DNA of 64,000 nt from Pseudomonas sp. LS1212 (GCF_024741815.1 NZ_CP102951.1:1875001-1939000); one strand, 5' to 3'. Positions 8,203 to 17,204 are shown, numbered from the stretch's first letter. Program-made: numbers and translations. Notes: a model not told the origin generated them from the sequence alone.

Positions 8203-9057
8203 TTAGGCCTTGGTACCGCCAAGGAGCCCGCGAACGGTTTCTTGAATATCTGCCGGAAGAACGACCATCTTGGCATTCGGGCTACCGGCAAGTCGTTCGA
8301 TTGCGGTTATGTAGCGCTCGCCAAGAAGATACATCGCAGGGCCTGTTTCACTGCCGATTGCGTCCTTGACCATGGTGATCGATTTGGCCGAAGCCTCGGC
8401 CAGGTTGATCTGGGCCTGTGCGTCCAGCTTGGCAGACTCTTGCCGAGCCTCGGCTTCAAGGATGGCTGCCTGTTTTGCACCTTCGGCACGAGTCACTTCT
8501 GCCTTGCGTTCACGTTCTGCGGCTGCCTGGCGTTCCATTGCGCCCTGCATCGACTCGGACGGCTTGATGTCTTGAATCTCGACCGACCGAACAGTGATCC
8601 CCCAGTCTGTGGTCTGTTCCGACATGGCCTCACGCAATTCTGCCTTGATCCGATCGCGACTCGAAAGGGCTTCGTCCAGGTCCATTTTGCCCACGATTGC
8701 GCGAAGGGAGGTCATGGTCAGGCTCGAAACCGCGATTTCGTAGTCCTGCACACCGTAAGCCGCTTTCTGCGGATCGATGACTTTGGCGAAGCAGAGCGCA
8801 TTCGCAAGAATCACGGCGTTGTCCCGGGTGATGATTTCCTGCTGTTGCACATCCAGGATCATGTCCTTGGTCGGCAATCGGTATGCAACAACGTCCATGT
8901 AGGGGATTACGATGTTGAGCCCGGGTTTGAGTGTTGTCTTGTAACGGCCAAGGCGCTCAACGATCCACTCCTGTCCTTGGGGAACGATGCGGACACCTTG
9001 CCAGATGGTGATGATGACAAACAGGACAAAGACGCTTGCGATAAATAGACCTGACAT
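8203..9057 (-). CDS. qmcA: SPFH/Band 7 membrane protein (QmcA-like)
   Basis: The protein of 284 residues has one N-terminal membrane anchor (about 4-22), a prohibitin-homology domain (about 25-190; EWIVERLGRYKTTLKPGLN) and an Ala/Glu-rich coiled coil (about 190-240) that drives oligomerisation. It belongs to the stomatin-like group with E. coli QmcA (YbbK), which forms large rings in the inner membrane and is tied to protease and membrane-domain function. The NfeD-type gene lies 39 bases upstream on the same strand. This SPFH/NfeD pairing is widely conserved and implies joint action. Confidence 0.9.
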   Translation of the reverse strand: MSGLFIASVFVLFVIITIWQGVRIVPQGQEWIVERLGRYKTTLKPGLNIVIPYMDVVAYRLPTKDMILDVQQQEIITRDNAVILANALCFAKVIDPQKAAYGVQDYEIAVSSLTMTSLRAIVGKMDLDEALSSRDRIKAELREAMSEQTTDWGITVRSVEIQDIKPSESMQGAMERQAAAERERKAEVTRAEGAKQAAILEAEARQESAKLDAQAQINLAEASAKSITMVKDAIGSETGPAMYLLGERYITAIERLAGSPNAKMVVLPADIQETVRGLLGGTKA

Positions 9058-9096
9058 CTGTTCTTACTTCCTTATAAGTGGCCCGGCTTTGCCGGA

Positions 9097-9534
9097 TCAA
9101 GCGTGATCAACACGTACAGTGTTGCCTTCGATGGATACGATGCGTACCCGTTCACCTGAACTGATTTCGGAATTGGAAACACAAACCCATTCCTCACTGC
9201 CCAGGATTGGTTTTTGGAATCGCACCCGGCCCTTCTGGAATTTGCCGACAGTGGCCGTCAGTAATCCGACCTCGCCAACGACCTCATCGGCCGTCCACCG
9301 ATGGTCAGGCGTTCGGCGTTTGAAGACCTTGAACCAGAGAAATGCCATCAGAGAGGACAGCACTGCCCAACCCAGTAGTTGTGCAGTGGTCGAAAGCACC
9401 GGCCAGGTCCAGGAGAGCAGGCCAACAAGCACTGCTCCAATACCGAACCAGAGTACGAAAAAGGTTGCTGTGAAAATTTCTGACACGACCAGGGCCAAGC
9501 CGAGGGCGAGCCAGATCCACCATTGCATTTCCAT
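9097..9534 (-). CDS. NfeD-family membrane protein, partner of the SPFH protein
   Basis: The protein has about 145 residues, with two or three hydrophobic helices in the first 75 (WIWLALGLALVVSEIF; VLWFGIGAVLVGLLSW) followed by a small C-terminal OB-fold domain exposed to the cytoplasm. This is the short NfeD (YbbJ) layout, without the protease part of long NfeD. I placed the start at 9534 because GGAGC lies just upstream; an in-frame ATG at 9549 has no clear ribosome site. It is the first gene of a two-gene operon with qmcA. Confidence 0.88.
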   Translation of the reverse strand: MEMQWWIWLALGLALVVSEIFTATFFVLWFGIGAVLVGLLSWTWPVLSTTAQLLGWAVLSSLMAFLWFKVFKRRTPDHRWTADEVVGEVGLLTATVGKFQKGRVRFQKPILGSEEWVCVSNSEISSGERVRIVSIEGNTVRVDHA

Positions 9535-9676
9535 TGGTGCTCCATTCATTTTGGGCTCAGGGTTTCGAAGTATCTGTGATGCATTGCTTCAAAGCACCCG
9601 ATTCCGATGTTAGCCCTGCGCTGCAGTAGGTTCGCGGCCGAGGGCCGTTATCAACCTCAATTGGGTGCGCATGACG

Positions 9677-10057
9677 TTACCTCAACTTGACCAACGTGAA
9701 CGCAATAGCTCCCCAGACCAAAATAATTCCCGATATCACGATCTTGATATTCAGAAGTCGCTTCAGGTGGGGAGGGAAATTTTTGATGTCAACAGGGTCC
9801 ATCACACCTGCACGGATTCCCGGTCCCGGCCACGTCACCATTCCTGTTATCTTTGCGATCAGCATTATCCGTCCAAACCAGCCTTGATATCGCAGGCCCG
9901 CACTCCAAATAGCAATATGCTCACTATTTTTCAATGCTTTCAACATCGCATCCAAATGGCGACCCAAGTAAAGACTGTAAGCGAATGAAACAAGAATCAA
10001 CAAAAATGGCCCGCCAACAAACATGATGGCGGCCCAAGGGGACCAAGCGTCAATCAC
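9677..10057 (-). CDS. putative membrane immunity protein for the PAAR effector
   Basis: The protein of 126 residues has a strong TM helix at about 8-30, a possible second at about 60-77 and a third at about 101-123 (IKIVISGIILVWGAIAF). Its ATG overlaps the stop of the PAAR effector (ATGA), so the two are translationally coupled. A membrane-embedded partner directly behind an effector with a hydrophobic glycine-rich C-terminus matches the known pattern of immunity proteins for pore-forming T6SS toxins. I recognise no named family, and the role is inferred from position and topology. Confidence 0.7.
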   Translation of the reverse strand: MIDAWSPWAAIMFVGGPFLLILVSFAYSLYLGRHLDAMLKALKNSEHIAIWSAGLRYQGWFGRIMLIAKITGMVTWPGPGIRAGVMDPVDIKNFPPHLKRLLNIKIVISGIILVWGAIAFTLVKLR

Positions 10058-11469
10058 CGTTGTTTGGCCTCATACAGTTTCTCCCCTAGGAACTCTCCTG
10101 CAACACCACCAGCAGTTGTGCCTATCCATGCGCCAGTTCCTACCACGGCAGCAACACAGACAACACCTCCGATCCCCGTGGTAACCCCAAGTGCCAAACA
10201 AATAGGACTGCTAGCCAAATAAGCCAGCTCTCCACCTCCATAGCCGGCTAAGGCTGACAATGCAAACTTCCCTCCTTCAGTAAACTTGATCTTCTCGCAG
10301 GCTTCATCAGATTCGGCATTACAAACCGCAGTGATAGCCGCTGCCATAGAAATGCCGCCGATACCAATGCCGACCCAGCCGCCCCACTGCATGTACTTGG
10401 CAGCACGGCTGATCGAATCCACATGCGTCGCATAACCCGGTATCTGTCCCGGTGCCCCGGCCTTGTCCCAATGATGCACCAGACTGCGGCTGGATATTCC
10501 GAGCGCTGTTTTTAACTTGGGGTGGTCGCCAAGCGTTGTATGTCCGCGCAGGCGAGTGGAATTCAGTAGATGTACATCCAGTTGGGACATCAGGCGCTTG
10601 CGCTCGGCGAAGAACTCCGCCGACTTGAGGTGGCCATGCCGGCGATAGCTGTCCTGATGCAGACGCTCCATAGCTTGCAGCGTATTGCGCAGGTTGGTCA
10701 GATGCTTTTCCATCACCGCCGCACCGACCCCAAGCCAGGTCGAGGTCTGACCGATAAAGGCGGCAATTTCAGCGCCGTGGCGGAACGTGAACTCGGCTTC
10801 CTCTGGTGTCAGCGGATCGAGAGCAGCCTTGACCTCTTGTGCGGCCTGCATCAGTTGCGCTTCCTGATAGGTGCAGGAGGTATTGTTCGGATCGCTCAGC
10901 ACGATCATCGAGCCGGCTTTGATGTCGTTCAGATTGGGGTTGAGCAACTGAAACTTGTGCATCACCGCCGGGTCGCGCACTGTGAATAGCGAGGCCTCAA
11001 GCTGTTCACGCGTCATGCTCTTGGGCGCGATGTAGAAGCCAGGCTCCTGAGGCTCTACGCTGTTGAATACCACAGGAGTCGAGGGGCTCGAAGGCGCGAA
11101 ACTGGAATGACGTGGCGCAGCCGAGGGATTGCTTGCGGCTGGGGTGGTCGGTTGAGCGGCTGTTCGGGTGGCTTGCGGTGCAGCGCTTCGGCTTGACTCG
11201 TAGGTGGACTTGAAGAGCGAGGGGATCAGTGTGGCTTTGCAGGGACAAGTGCTGATGCTGTCCAGTGTACCGGCAACGAGTCTTCCATGACTGTTGATGT
11301 AGGGCACCCCGCCAGAGATGACGTAGGTCTTTCCATCCTTCCCGCAGGTGACCCGATCGCCTTCGCGGGCATGGGCGATGCCGAACATCATCACGCGTGT
11401 GTCTGCTTCCTGAACCGTGCCGCCGCAGCTGGTTTTGTCGCCTTTGCGGATGAAGTGTCCCTTAGCCAT
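10054..11469 (-). CDS. PAAR-domain T6SS effector, probably pore-forming
   Basis: The protein has 471 residues. Residues 1-85 form a PAAR-type spike tip (GHFIRKGDKTSCGGTV; DRVTCGKDGKTYVISGG; STCPCKA), which caps VgrG and carries cargo. A Ser/Pro/Ala linker (about 90-140) follows, then a LysM-like segment (MTREQLEASLF to AGSMIVLSDPNN, about 152-195) and an alpha-helical region. The last 110 residues have two hydrophobic glycine-rich segments (GGWVGIGIGGISMAAAITA; GTGAWIGTTAGGVAGEFLG), as in pore-forming toxins. It is coupled to a membrane protein gene. No other T6SS genes lie in the window, so it must be delivered by a system encoded elsewhere. Confidence 0.85.
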   Translation of the reverse strand: MAKGHFIRKGDKTSCGGTVQEADTRVMMFGIAHAREGDRVTCGKDGKTYVISGGVPYINSHGRLVAGTLDSISTCPCKATLIPSLFKSTYESSRSAAPQATRTAAQPTTPAASNPSAAPRHSSFAPSSPSTPVVFNSVEPQEPGFYIAPKSMTREQLEASLFTVRDPAVMHKFQLLNPNLNDIKAGSMIVLSDPNNTSCTYQEAQLMQAAQEVKAALDPLTPEEAEFTFRHGAEIAAFIGQTSTWLGVGAAVMEKHLTNLRNTLQAMERLHQDSYRRHGHLKSAEFFAERKRLMSQLDVHLLNSTRLRGHTTLGDHPKLKTALGISSRSLVHHWDKAGAPGQIPGYATHVDSISRAAKYMQWGGWVGIGIGGISMAAAITAVCNAESDEACEKIKFTEGGKFALSALAGYGGGELAYLASSPICLALGVTTGIGGVVCVAAVVGTGAWIGTTAGGVAGEFLGEKLYEAKQR

Positions 11470-11770
11470 TGAATTCCCTTTTTTATTGAGGTGCGCTCAA
11501 ACGAGAGGGCGCGCACGCTTCTGCTGACGATGGATTGCCCGGACTCATACGTGAGTGGGAATCGAGCAAAGTGCCGAGCCAGAGAATTACCGAAAGGGAG
11601 TCGAGGAGATGCAGGAGTTTTCCCAAGCATTAATCAGAAAGGTCGGAAAACTTGTGGCGTACGATTTTTTCCGAATGCAGCAGCGCGGAGAATGATCACC
11701 AGCAAGCCAAGCCCCATTCGTGGGCACTCGGGAAGGCCTGCGGCAGATGCAGCCCATCGTTGGACTGCCA
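11470..11770. repeat. effector leader, copy 1 of a long direct duplication
   Basis: The sequence upstream of the PAAR gene is duplicated at 15633-15930. Shared blocks include cctttttattgaggtgcgc, gggaatcgagcaaagtgccg and gcgtacgattttttccgaat in the same order and spacing. No gene was recognised; it probably carries the promoter and leader of the effector. A REP of the second family lies beyond it at 11797-11820. Confidence 0.8.
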
Positions 11771-11796
11771 TAGACGTTTTCGACTATGCCCCAATA

Positions 11797-11820
11797 ATGT
11801 GGGAGCGGGCTTGCCCGCGA
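11797..11820. repeat. REP, second family
   Basis: The palindrome gggagcgggcttgcccgcga is a standard Pseudomonas REP core lying between the effector leader and the DUF3077-like remnant. Confidence 0.8.
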
Positions 11821-11918
11821 TGCAGACGACGCGCTCCATCTGATTCACAAATATGGCCGGGCAACGATCTGCATACCGATTAATCCAACTCGCAGACGCA
11901 CCCGGCCAAACCTGCTCG

Positions 11919-12107
11919 TTACAACTTGGCCTCAGGTCTAGCTTTCGAGTCCTTACCCTCAGCCCCATCTACCAACGCATCCTCGGCATTGATCCCGCCG
12001 CGCACGGCGAACAAGGGCTCATGACCTGCGTCGCAGGAGCCGAAGGGAGTGGTGACGGTTTTGAGGATGGTGCCGGCGGGTGGTGGATCCGGGACGATTT
12101 TCATCAT
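11919..12107 (-). pseudogene. DUF3077-like gene with internal deletion
   Basis: The first 46 residues match the complete paralogue at 16878-17204 almost exactly (VPDPPPAGTILKTVTTPFG; AVRGGINAEDALV). It then jumps to DGAEG near the paralogue's C-terminus, leaving 62 residues instead of 108. The complete gene carries cactaacgcatc at both edges of the missing part, and the join falls on one copy, so recombination or slippage between short direct repeats explains the loss. The frame stays open, so a short peptide may still be made, but the conserved WSTMHSIEMAKA helix is gone. Confidence 0.75.
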
Positions 12108-12193
12108 AGCGACGTTCCTTGATTAGTGAAGTCGCCACGTACGTGACCAAACGATGGGTGGCGACTGTACGCAGGTTGGTCAACCGGGAATCA
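12108..12193. repeat. DUF3077 promoter segment, copy 1
   Basis: About 86 bases upstream of the DUF3077-like remnant are almost identical to 17205-17290 (for example gtacgtgaccaaacgatggg). The conservation suggests a functional promoter, or a duplication too recent to have diverged. Confidence 0.8.
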
Positions 12194-12273
12194 AGGAGCC
12201 CGGCCGTTCCTCGCCTGTTTTCGCCTTGCCTCATCGCCGCTCGGCGACTTTTCGTACAAACTCTAGACCGGGC

Positions 12274-12969
12274 TCAAGCCAGCAGCTCGGTGATCCACCG
12301 GGCCTGCCGGGCGATGTCCTGCACCTTCTCCTCGGGCACGGCCTGCCGCGCCCGGGCGAAGTTGGTCAGGGTCTGCTGCTTCTGGCGCAGCATGCGCTGC
12401 CACTTGACCAGGAACGCCGGGCTGCGTGCCTGCATCTGCAGCGGGCCGAAGTACAGCTCCTCGGCGGTGTACATCACCGGCCCGGCGCGCTCGGCGACGA
12501 TGATTTCGTAGTCGAAGCGGTTTTCCCGCAGCACTTCCTCGCAGAGGATGCGGTAACCATTTTCCATCAGCCACTGGCGCAAAGGCTGCTCGCCGCCGTT
12601 GGGCTGCAGGATCAGGCGCTCCTGGCCGCTCAGACACGCCTTGCCGCTGTCGAGGATATCGCGGATCGTCTCGCCGCCCATGCCGCAGATGCTGATCGCC
12701 GTGATCCCGTCTCCCGGCTCGATCGCCGCCAGGCCATTGGCCAGGCGCACGGTGATCCGCAGGTCCTGGCCGTTCTCGCGCACGGTGCGTTCGGCCGAGC
12801 GAAACGGCGTCAATGCCACCTCGCCGGCCACCGCCGCCGCGATGGCGCCACGGCGCAGCAACGCCACCGGCAGGTAGCCGTGATCCGAGCCGATATCGGC
12901 CAGGCACGCCCCTGCTGGCACATGCGCCGCCACGCGCTCCAGGCGCATAGACAATGTCTGTTCGTTCAA
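12274..12969 (-). CDS. trmK: tRNA (adenine(22)-N1)-methyltransferase, TrmK family
   Basis: The protein of about 231 residues is a class I SAM-dependent methyltransferase with the motif I loop CLADIGSDHGYLPVAL, then AISICGMGGETIRDIL and LILQPNGGEQPLRQWL, which are signatures of the TrmK (YqfN, DUF633) family. The family methylates N1 of A22 in tRNA. A C-terminal helical region (about 180-231) matches the family's coiled coil. I place the start at a TTG (12969), giving the family N-terminus NEQTLSMRLERVAAHVP, with AAGGGG upstream. The frame stays open to 13113, but those 48 residues do not look conserved. Confidence 0.88.
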   Translation of the reverse strand: MNEQTLSMRLERVAAHVPAGACLADIGSDHGYLPVALLRRGAIAAAVAGEVALTPFRSAERTVRENGQDLRITVRLANGLAAIEPGDGITAISICGMGGETIRDILDSGKACLSGQERLILQPNGGEQPLRQWLMENGYRILCEEVLRENRFDYEIIVAERAGPVMYTAEELYFGPLQMQARSPAFLVKWQRMLRQKQQTLTNFARARQAVPEEKVQDIARQARWITELLA

Positions 12970-13121
12970 CTGCAGCCCCTTTTCACCACGAACGTCCGGC
13001 ACCTTTGGCCGGACCGGGGCGCGATTCTGTCGAGCAACGCCGTGCATTTCAAATTTATGCGACCAGGGCCGTGGCTCGTTCACCCACCTCTGTTCATGGT
13101 GAGGAACACTCAAGCCGAGCC

Positions 13122-15320
13122 CTAATGCGCCGCCACATTGACCCGCGTCATGTGCAGTTTTTTGTAGCTGTCGATTAGGCGCAGGTGCCTATCGAGCCCC
13201 TCCAGTTTCATACTCGTAGGCGTTAAGCCGAAGAAGCGCATGCTGCCGTCCACTGACCCCATCACCGCGTCCATCCGCTGATTGCCAAACATCCGGCGGA
13301 AATTGACCTCGTAATCGCCCAGTTCCAGGTCGTCGTCCAGCAGCACCTCCAGCACCACATTCACGGCCTGATAAAACAATCCGCGCTCGACCGTGTTGTC
13401 GTTAAACTGCAGGAAAGTTTCCACCAGCTCTTTCGCCTGTTCAAATTGCTGCAAGGCGAGATAAATCAGCAGCTTCAACTCTAGAATCGTTAACTGACCC
13501 CAGGCCGTATTGTCGTCAAATTCGATGCCGATCAATGTGGTGATGTCGGTGTAGTCATCCAGCTCACTGTCTTCCAAACGCTCAACCAGTGCTTCCAGGC
13601 TGGCATCATCCAGGCGATGCAGATTCAAAATATCGGCCCGGAACAACAGCGCCTTGTTAGTGTTATCCCAGATCAGATCATCCACCAGATAAATTTCCGA
13701 ATAATCCGGCACCAGAATGCGGCAGGCCGTTGCGCCTATGTGCTCATAAACCGCCATGTACACTTCTTTGCCCATGTCTTCGAGAATGCCGAACAATGTC
13801 GCGGCTTCCTCTTCATTAGAGTTTTCACCCTGACCAGAGAAATCCCACTCAACAAACTCGAAATCCGCCTTGGCACTGAAAAAGCGCCACGACACCACAC
13901 CGCTGGAATCAATAAAGTGTTCAACAAAGTTATTCGGCTCAGTCACCGCATTACTTTCAAAGGTAGGCTGAGGTAAATCGTTCAGGCCTTCAAAACTGCG
14001 GCCCTGCAGCAGTTCCGTAAGACTGCGTTCCAGCGCCACCTCAAAGCTTGGGTGCGCCCCGAACGAGGCAAACACACCGCCGGTACGCGGGTTCATTAAG
14101 GTGACGCACATCACTGGGAACTCCCCGCCCAGCGACGCATCCTTCACCAGCACCGGAAAGCCTTGCTCTTCCAACCCCTGAATACCGGCCAGAACACCGG
14201 GGTATTTCGCCAGCACTTCGTGCGGCACATCAGGCAGTGCGATTTCACCTTCCAGAATTTCGCGTTTTACCGCGCGCTCGAAGATTTCCGACAGGCATTG
14301 CACCTGCGCTTCGGCCAGCGTATTACCGGCACTCATTCCATTGCTGAGGTACAGGTTTTCGATCAGGTTGGACGGGAAATACACCACCTCGCCGTCCGAC
14401 TGGCGCACATAGGGCAGCGAGCAGATGCCGCGCTCTACATTGCCGGAGTTGGTGTCGTACAGATGTGAGCCACGTAACTCGCCATCGGGGTTGTAAATCT
14501 GCAGACAGTACTCGTCGAGAATTTCAGCCGGCAGCGCATCTTTGGGGCCAGGCTTGAACCAGCGCTCGTTCGGGTAATGCACGAACGCTGCGTTGGCGAT
14601 GTCTTCTCCCCAAAACTGATCGTTGTAGAAAAAATTACAATTCAGTCGTTCGATAAATTCGCCCAACGCCGACGCCAACGCGCCTTCTTTGGTCGCTCCC
14701 TTACCATTGGTAAAACACATCGGCGAGTGCGCATCGCGGATATGCAGCGACCACACATTGGGAACAATATTGCGCCACGAAGCGATTTCAATCTTCATGC
14801 CCAGGTCCGCCAAAATGTCCGACATATTGGCGATGGTTTGCTCCAGCGGCAGATCCTTGCCCGCAATATAGGTGCTCGCGTCTGAAGCCGAATTGAGCAT
14901 CAGCAACGCCTGGGCATCGGCATCCAGATTTTCCACCTCCTCAATCACAAACTCAGGCCCGGTTTGCACCACTTTTTTCACCGTACAACGGTCGATGGAA
15001 CGCAAAATGCCCTGGCGGTCTTTGGCGGAAATACCCGCCGGCAACTCGACCTGAATCTTGAAAATCTGATTGTAGCGGTTTTCCGGATCAACAATGTTGT
15101 TCTGCGACAGGCGAATGTTATCGGTGGGAATATTGCGAGTTTCGCAGTACAACTTCACAAAGTAAGCCGCACACAAAGCCGATGAAGCCAGAAAGTAATC
15201 GAACGGACCAGGTGCCGAGCCATCGCCCTTATAGCGGATAGGTTGATCGGCCACCACCGTGAAGTCATCGAACTTGGCTTCAAGCCGAAGGTTGTCGAGA
15301 AAGTTGACCTTGATTTCCAT
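13122..15320 (-). CDS. OsmC domain / YcaO domain fusion protein
   Basis: The protein of 732 residues has an N-terminal OsmC/Ohr-like domain (about 1-130; SSALCAAYFVKLYC and a later SIDRCTVKK supply Cys residues). A YcaO ATP-grasp-like cyclodehydratase domain follows (about 160-560; GKGATKEGALASALGEFIERL is the ATP-binding signature), and the C-terminus is an acidic helical TPR-like tail. E. coli YcaO acts with RimO in beta-methylthiolation of ribosomal protein S12. No peptide precursor or dehydrogenase gene lies nearby, so natural-product synthesis is unlikely. Its codon use is visibly less GC-rich than its neighbours (many AAA, AAT, ATT), and it sits between the two paralogous effector loci, so horizontal arrival is plausible. 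Confidence 0.9.
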   Translation of the reverse strand: MEIKVNFLDNLRLEAKFDDFTVVADQPIRYKGDGSAPGPFDYFLASSALCAAYFVKLYCETRNIPTDNIRLSQNNIVDPENRYNQIFKIQVELPAGISAKDRQGILRSIDRCTVKKVVQTGPEFVIEEVENLDADAQALLMLNSASDASTYIAGKDLPLEQTIANMSDILADLGMKIEIASWRNIVPNVWSLHIRDAHSPMCFTNGKGATKEGALASALGEFIERLNCNFFYNDQFWGEDIANAAFVHYPNERWFKPGPKDALPAEILDEYCLQIYNPDGELRGSHLYDTNSGNVERGICSLPYVRQSDGEVVYFPSNLIENLYLSNGMSAGNTLAEAQVQCLSEIFERAVKREILEGEIALPDVPHEVLAKYPGVLAGIQGLEEQGFPVLVKDASLGGEFPVMCVTLMNPRTGGVFASFGAHPSFEVALERSLTELLQGRSFEGLNDLPQPTFESNAVTEPNNFVEHFIDSSGVVSWRFFSAKADFEFVEWDFSGQGENSNEEEAATLFGILEDMGKEVYMAVYEHIGATACRILVPDYSEIYLVDDLIWDNTNKALLFRADILNLHRLDDASLEALVERLEDSELDDYTDITTLIGIEFDDNTAWGQLTILELKLLIYLALQQFEQAKELVETFLQFNDNTVERGLFYQAVNVVLEVLLDDDLELGDYEVNFRRMFGNQRMDAVMGSVDGSMRFFGLTPTSMKLEGLDRHLRLIDSYKKLHMTRVNVAAH

Positions 15321-15326
15321 GCGGGA

Positions 15327-15632
15327 TTACCATAATAACGAGTAAAACGATTTGGCCGCTATTATCCGGTTTTTCAGCCGAAAGTCTTGTGCCTCATCAG
15401 GGGTCAGGTCCCGAAGCGCCGTATTCACCTTTTCCGCTGCCGCCATCAATTGCGCTTCTTCACGCATGCATTGCAGGTTGTTCGGATCGCTCAGCACGAT
15501 CATCGAGCCGGCTTTGACGTCGTTCAGATTAGGGTTGAGCAACCGAAGCTTGTGCATCACCGCCGGGTCGCGCAGTTTGAACAGCGAAGCCTCAAGCTGT
15601 TCCCGCGTCATGCTCTTGGGGGCGATGTAGAA
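15327..15632 (-). pseudogene. fragment of a PAAR effector paralogue (LysM-like part only)
   Basis: The segment translates as FYIAPKSMTREQLEASLF and onward through LNPNLNDVKAGSMIVLSDPNN, closely matching residues 145-200 of the intact effector at 10054-11469. The start codon, PAAR domain and linker are gone: the leader (15633 onward) joins the codon for Phe directly at a short attc-type microhomology. After TPDEAQ the sequence no longer matches and ends at a stop. The deletion removed secretion function. An ATG inside could make a 94-residue peptide, probably meaningless. Confidence 0.85.
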
Positions 15633-15930
15633 TATCCCTTTTTATTGAGGTGCGCCCAAGCGAGACGCGCACGCTTCTGCCGACGATGGATTGCACCGAC
15701 TCACGTGTGAACGGGAATCGAGCAAAGTGCCGAGTCAGAGAATTAACTCAAGGGAATCGAGGGTAAGCAGGACATTTCCCAAGCATCAGCCAGAAAGGTC
15801 GGAAAGCCTTGGCGTACGATTTTTTCCGAATGCTGCAGCGCCGAGAATGATACCCGGCAAGCTCCACTCGCAGGTGCTCGGTAATGCCTGCGGCAGCTAC
15901 AGCCCATCATTGGTCTGGACGTTGAACGCG
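15633..15930. repeat. effector leader, copy 2 of the direct duplication
   Basis: This is the diverged copy of 11470-11770, retaining the same blocks in the same order. It is still attached to the effector fragment, which shows that the whole leader-effector unit was duplicated before the coding part was lost. Confidence 0.8.
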
Positions 15931-15948
15931 ACCCCGTCGAACCGCTAA

Positions 15949-16599
15949 CTAGCGAGCAGCCAGGCAAGATCCGCCAGCCGCTGTCGCCCGGTGCAACTGC
16001 GACATGACATTCCCCGCCGTAACCACTCCTGCAGGCGACATCGGGCAGCCGCTCGCGGCCAGCGCCTCTGCGACCCAGGTATTGCAGGTATAAAACAGCG
16101 AATAACTGCCCTCGGCCTGATAGAACCGGCTCTCGCCATACAGGCCAGGCCCGAGCGCTGCCAAGGTGCCCGTCGCTGAATGGGTGAAGGTCCCGGTCAC
16201 GAATGCGAGCAGTCGCCGGTAGCCGTCCTCCGTCACCCGCACCTCGATGACCTCGCTTCCAGCGAAACGCCGCCTGGGGTCCCCGGCAATCTTGACCACA
16301 TGCAGTACGCTTGCCGTCGACCCGAACAAAGCCCGCAGGGCGAGGCCCAAGGTTGCCTGTGGGGCCCGGTAAAAGGCCTCGTCACCCCAGCCGAACTCGA
16401 CGAAGTCGCCGTCGCCGAACGCTTCGGCCAGTGCGGGAAGCACCTGAAGCAGATCGGGGCGCGCAATCGCCAACCCGGTATGCAGGCCATGATTCACTAC
16501 ATAGAGGGACCGCCAACCGCCGCCCTCAACCCTCGGCGGGGCCGTCGCGGTAGCGCAACCGAACAGCGTCAGGACCAGGGCCAGCACTACAATGCGCAT
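15949..16599 (-). CDS. DUF2459 lipoprotein (TIGR02117-type)
   Basis: The protein of about 216 residues begins with a short lipoprotein signal (VVLALVLTLFGCATA; Cys near residue 15) and is probably anchored in an envelope membrane. The family markers are SLYVVNHGLHTGLAI, VEFGWGDEAFY and the Cys-containing SLFYTCNTWVAEAL, where His and Cys are the likely functional residues. No biochemical role is established. I take ATG 16599; a TTG two codons upstream is an alternative. It sits inside the second effector locus, between its leader and the DUF3077-like gene. Confidence 0.85.
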   Translation of the reverse strand: MRIVVLALVLTLFGCATATAPPRVEGGGWRSLYVVNHGLHTGLAIARPDLLQVLPALAEAFGDGDFVEFGWGDEAFYRAPQATLGLALRALFGSTASVLHVVKIAGDPRRRFAGSEVIEVRVTEDGYRRLLAFVTGTFTHSATGTLAALGPGLYGESRFYQAEGSYSLFYTCNTWVAEALAASGCPMSPAGVVTAGNVMSQLHRATAAGGSCLAAR

Positions 16600-16877
16600 A
16601 CACAAGGGCTTGGAGGCTCGCTAACGAAACGTGGGAAAACCCCGGCAGGGGCGCTGTATACAAGCATAGAAGCTGGCTCGCGCGCCCAGGCAGGCATTCG
16701 TGGGCCGCACGGCCGGTTAGCCCGCACCTGAGCCAGGTCCCGAGCATTGCATCAGCTTGCCGACCTGAATCGCGATGGCGTTCTTGTTTGTTGCTGATGT
16801 GCGGATCCTGCCGGTCAAACGCGACTTTAACTATCCGCCAAAGCCGCGCCCAACCAAACCACTCTAAAACCTACCGC

Positions 16878-17204
16878 TTACAACCTGCTTTCAGGTTCAT
16901 GTCGGGGGCTCATACCCTCAGCCCCATCCACTAACGCATCGACAATCGCCTTGGCCATCTCAATCGAATGCATCGTCGACCACATCAGGCCTTTCTCGTG
17001 AACCCCGGGGCATTCACTGGCTGCATAAGCCGTATCCGTCGCGCATCTGAGCAACAGCGAAGCATGCACTAACGCATCCTCGGCATTGATCCCGCCGCGC
17101 ACGGCGAACAAGGGCTCATGGCCTGCGTCGCAGGAGCCGAAGGGGGTGGTGACGGTTTTGAGGATGGTGCCGGCGGGTGGTGGATCGGGGACGATCTTTA
17201 TCAT
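16878..17204 (-). CDS. DUF3077-like Pseudomonas protein, complete copy
   Basis: The protein of 108 residues has no signal peptide or membrane segment. Its N-terminus has a Pro-rich start and a TTPFGSCDAGHEPLF motif; the middle is predicted helical and contains Cys residues; the helix WSTMHSIEMAKAIVDALVDG lies near the C-terminus. The family (named from memory) is nearly confined to Pseudomonas and has no known function. A deleted paralogue lies at 11919-12107 and a C-terminal fragment at about 37455-37580. In both paralogous loci it sits upstream of a PAAR effector leader, so a link to the effector is possible but unproven. Confidence 0.75.
   Translation of the reverse strand: MIKIVPDPPPAGTILKTVTTPFGSCDAGHEPLFAVRGGINAEDALVHASLLLRCATDTAYAASECPGVHEKGLMWSTMHSIEMAKAIVDALVDGAEGMSPRHEPESRL

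Noticed and set aside
9677..11469. Search for neighbouring T6SS structural genes (hcp, vgrG, tss)
   Set aside because: None is present in the window; the PAAR effector is an orphan locus.
11491..11883. 130-residue open frame in the effector leader
   Set aside because: It has diverged with stops and frame changes in the duplicated leader copy (15633-15930) and runs into a REP, so it is not maintained as a coding sequence.
12154..13125. 323-residue open frame antisense to trmK
   Set aside because: The minus-strand frame carries the TrmK methyltransferase motifs; the plus frame is Gln/Arg-rich shadow sequence.
13122..15320. YcaO gene as part of an azole/thioamide natural-product cluster
   Set aside because: No precursor peptide, dehydrogenase or transporter lies nearby, and the OsmC-YcaO layout matches the ribosomal-protein-linked YcaO group.
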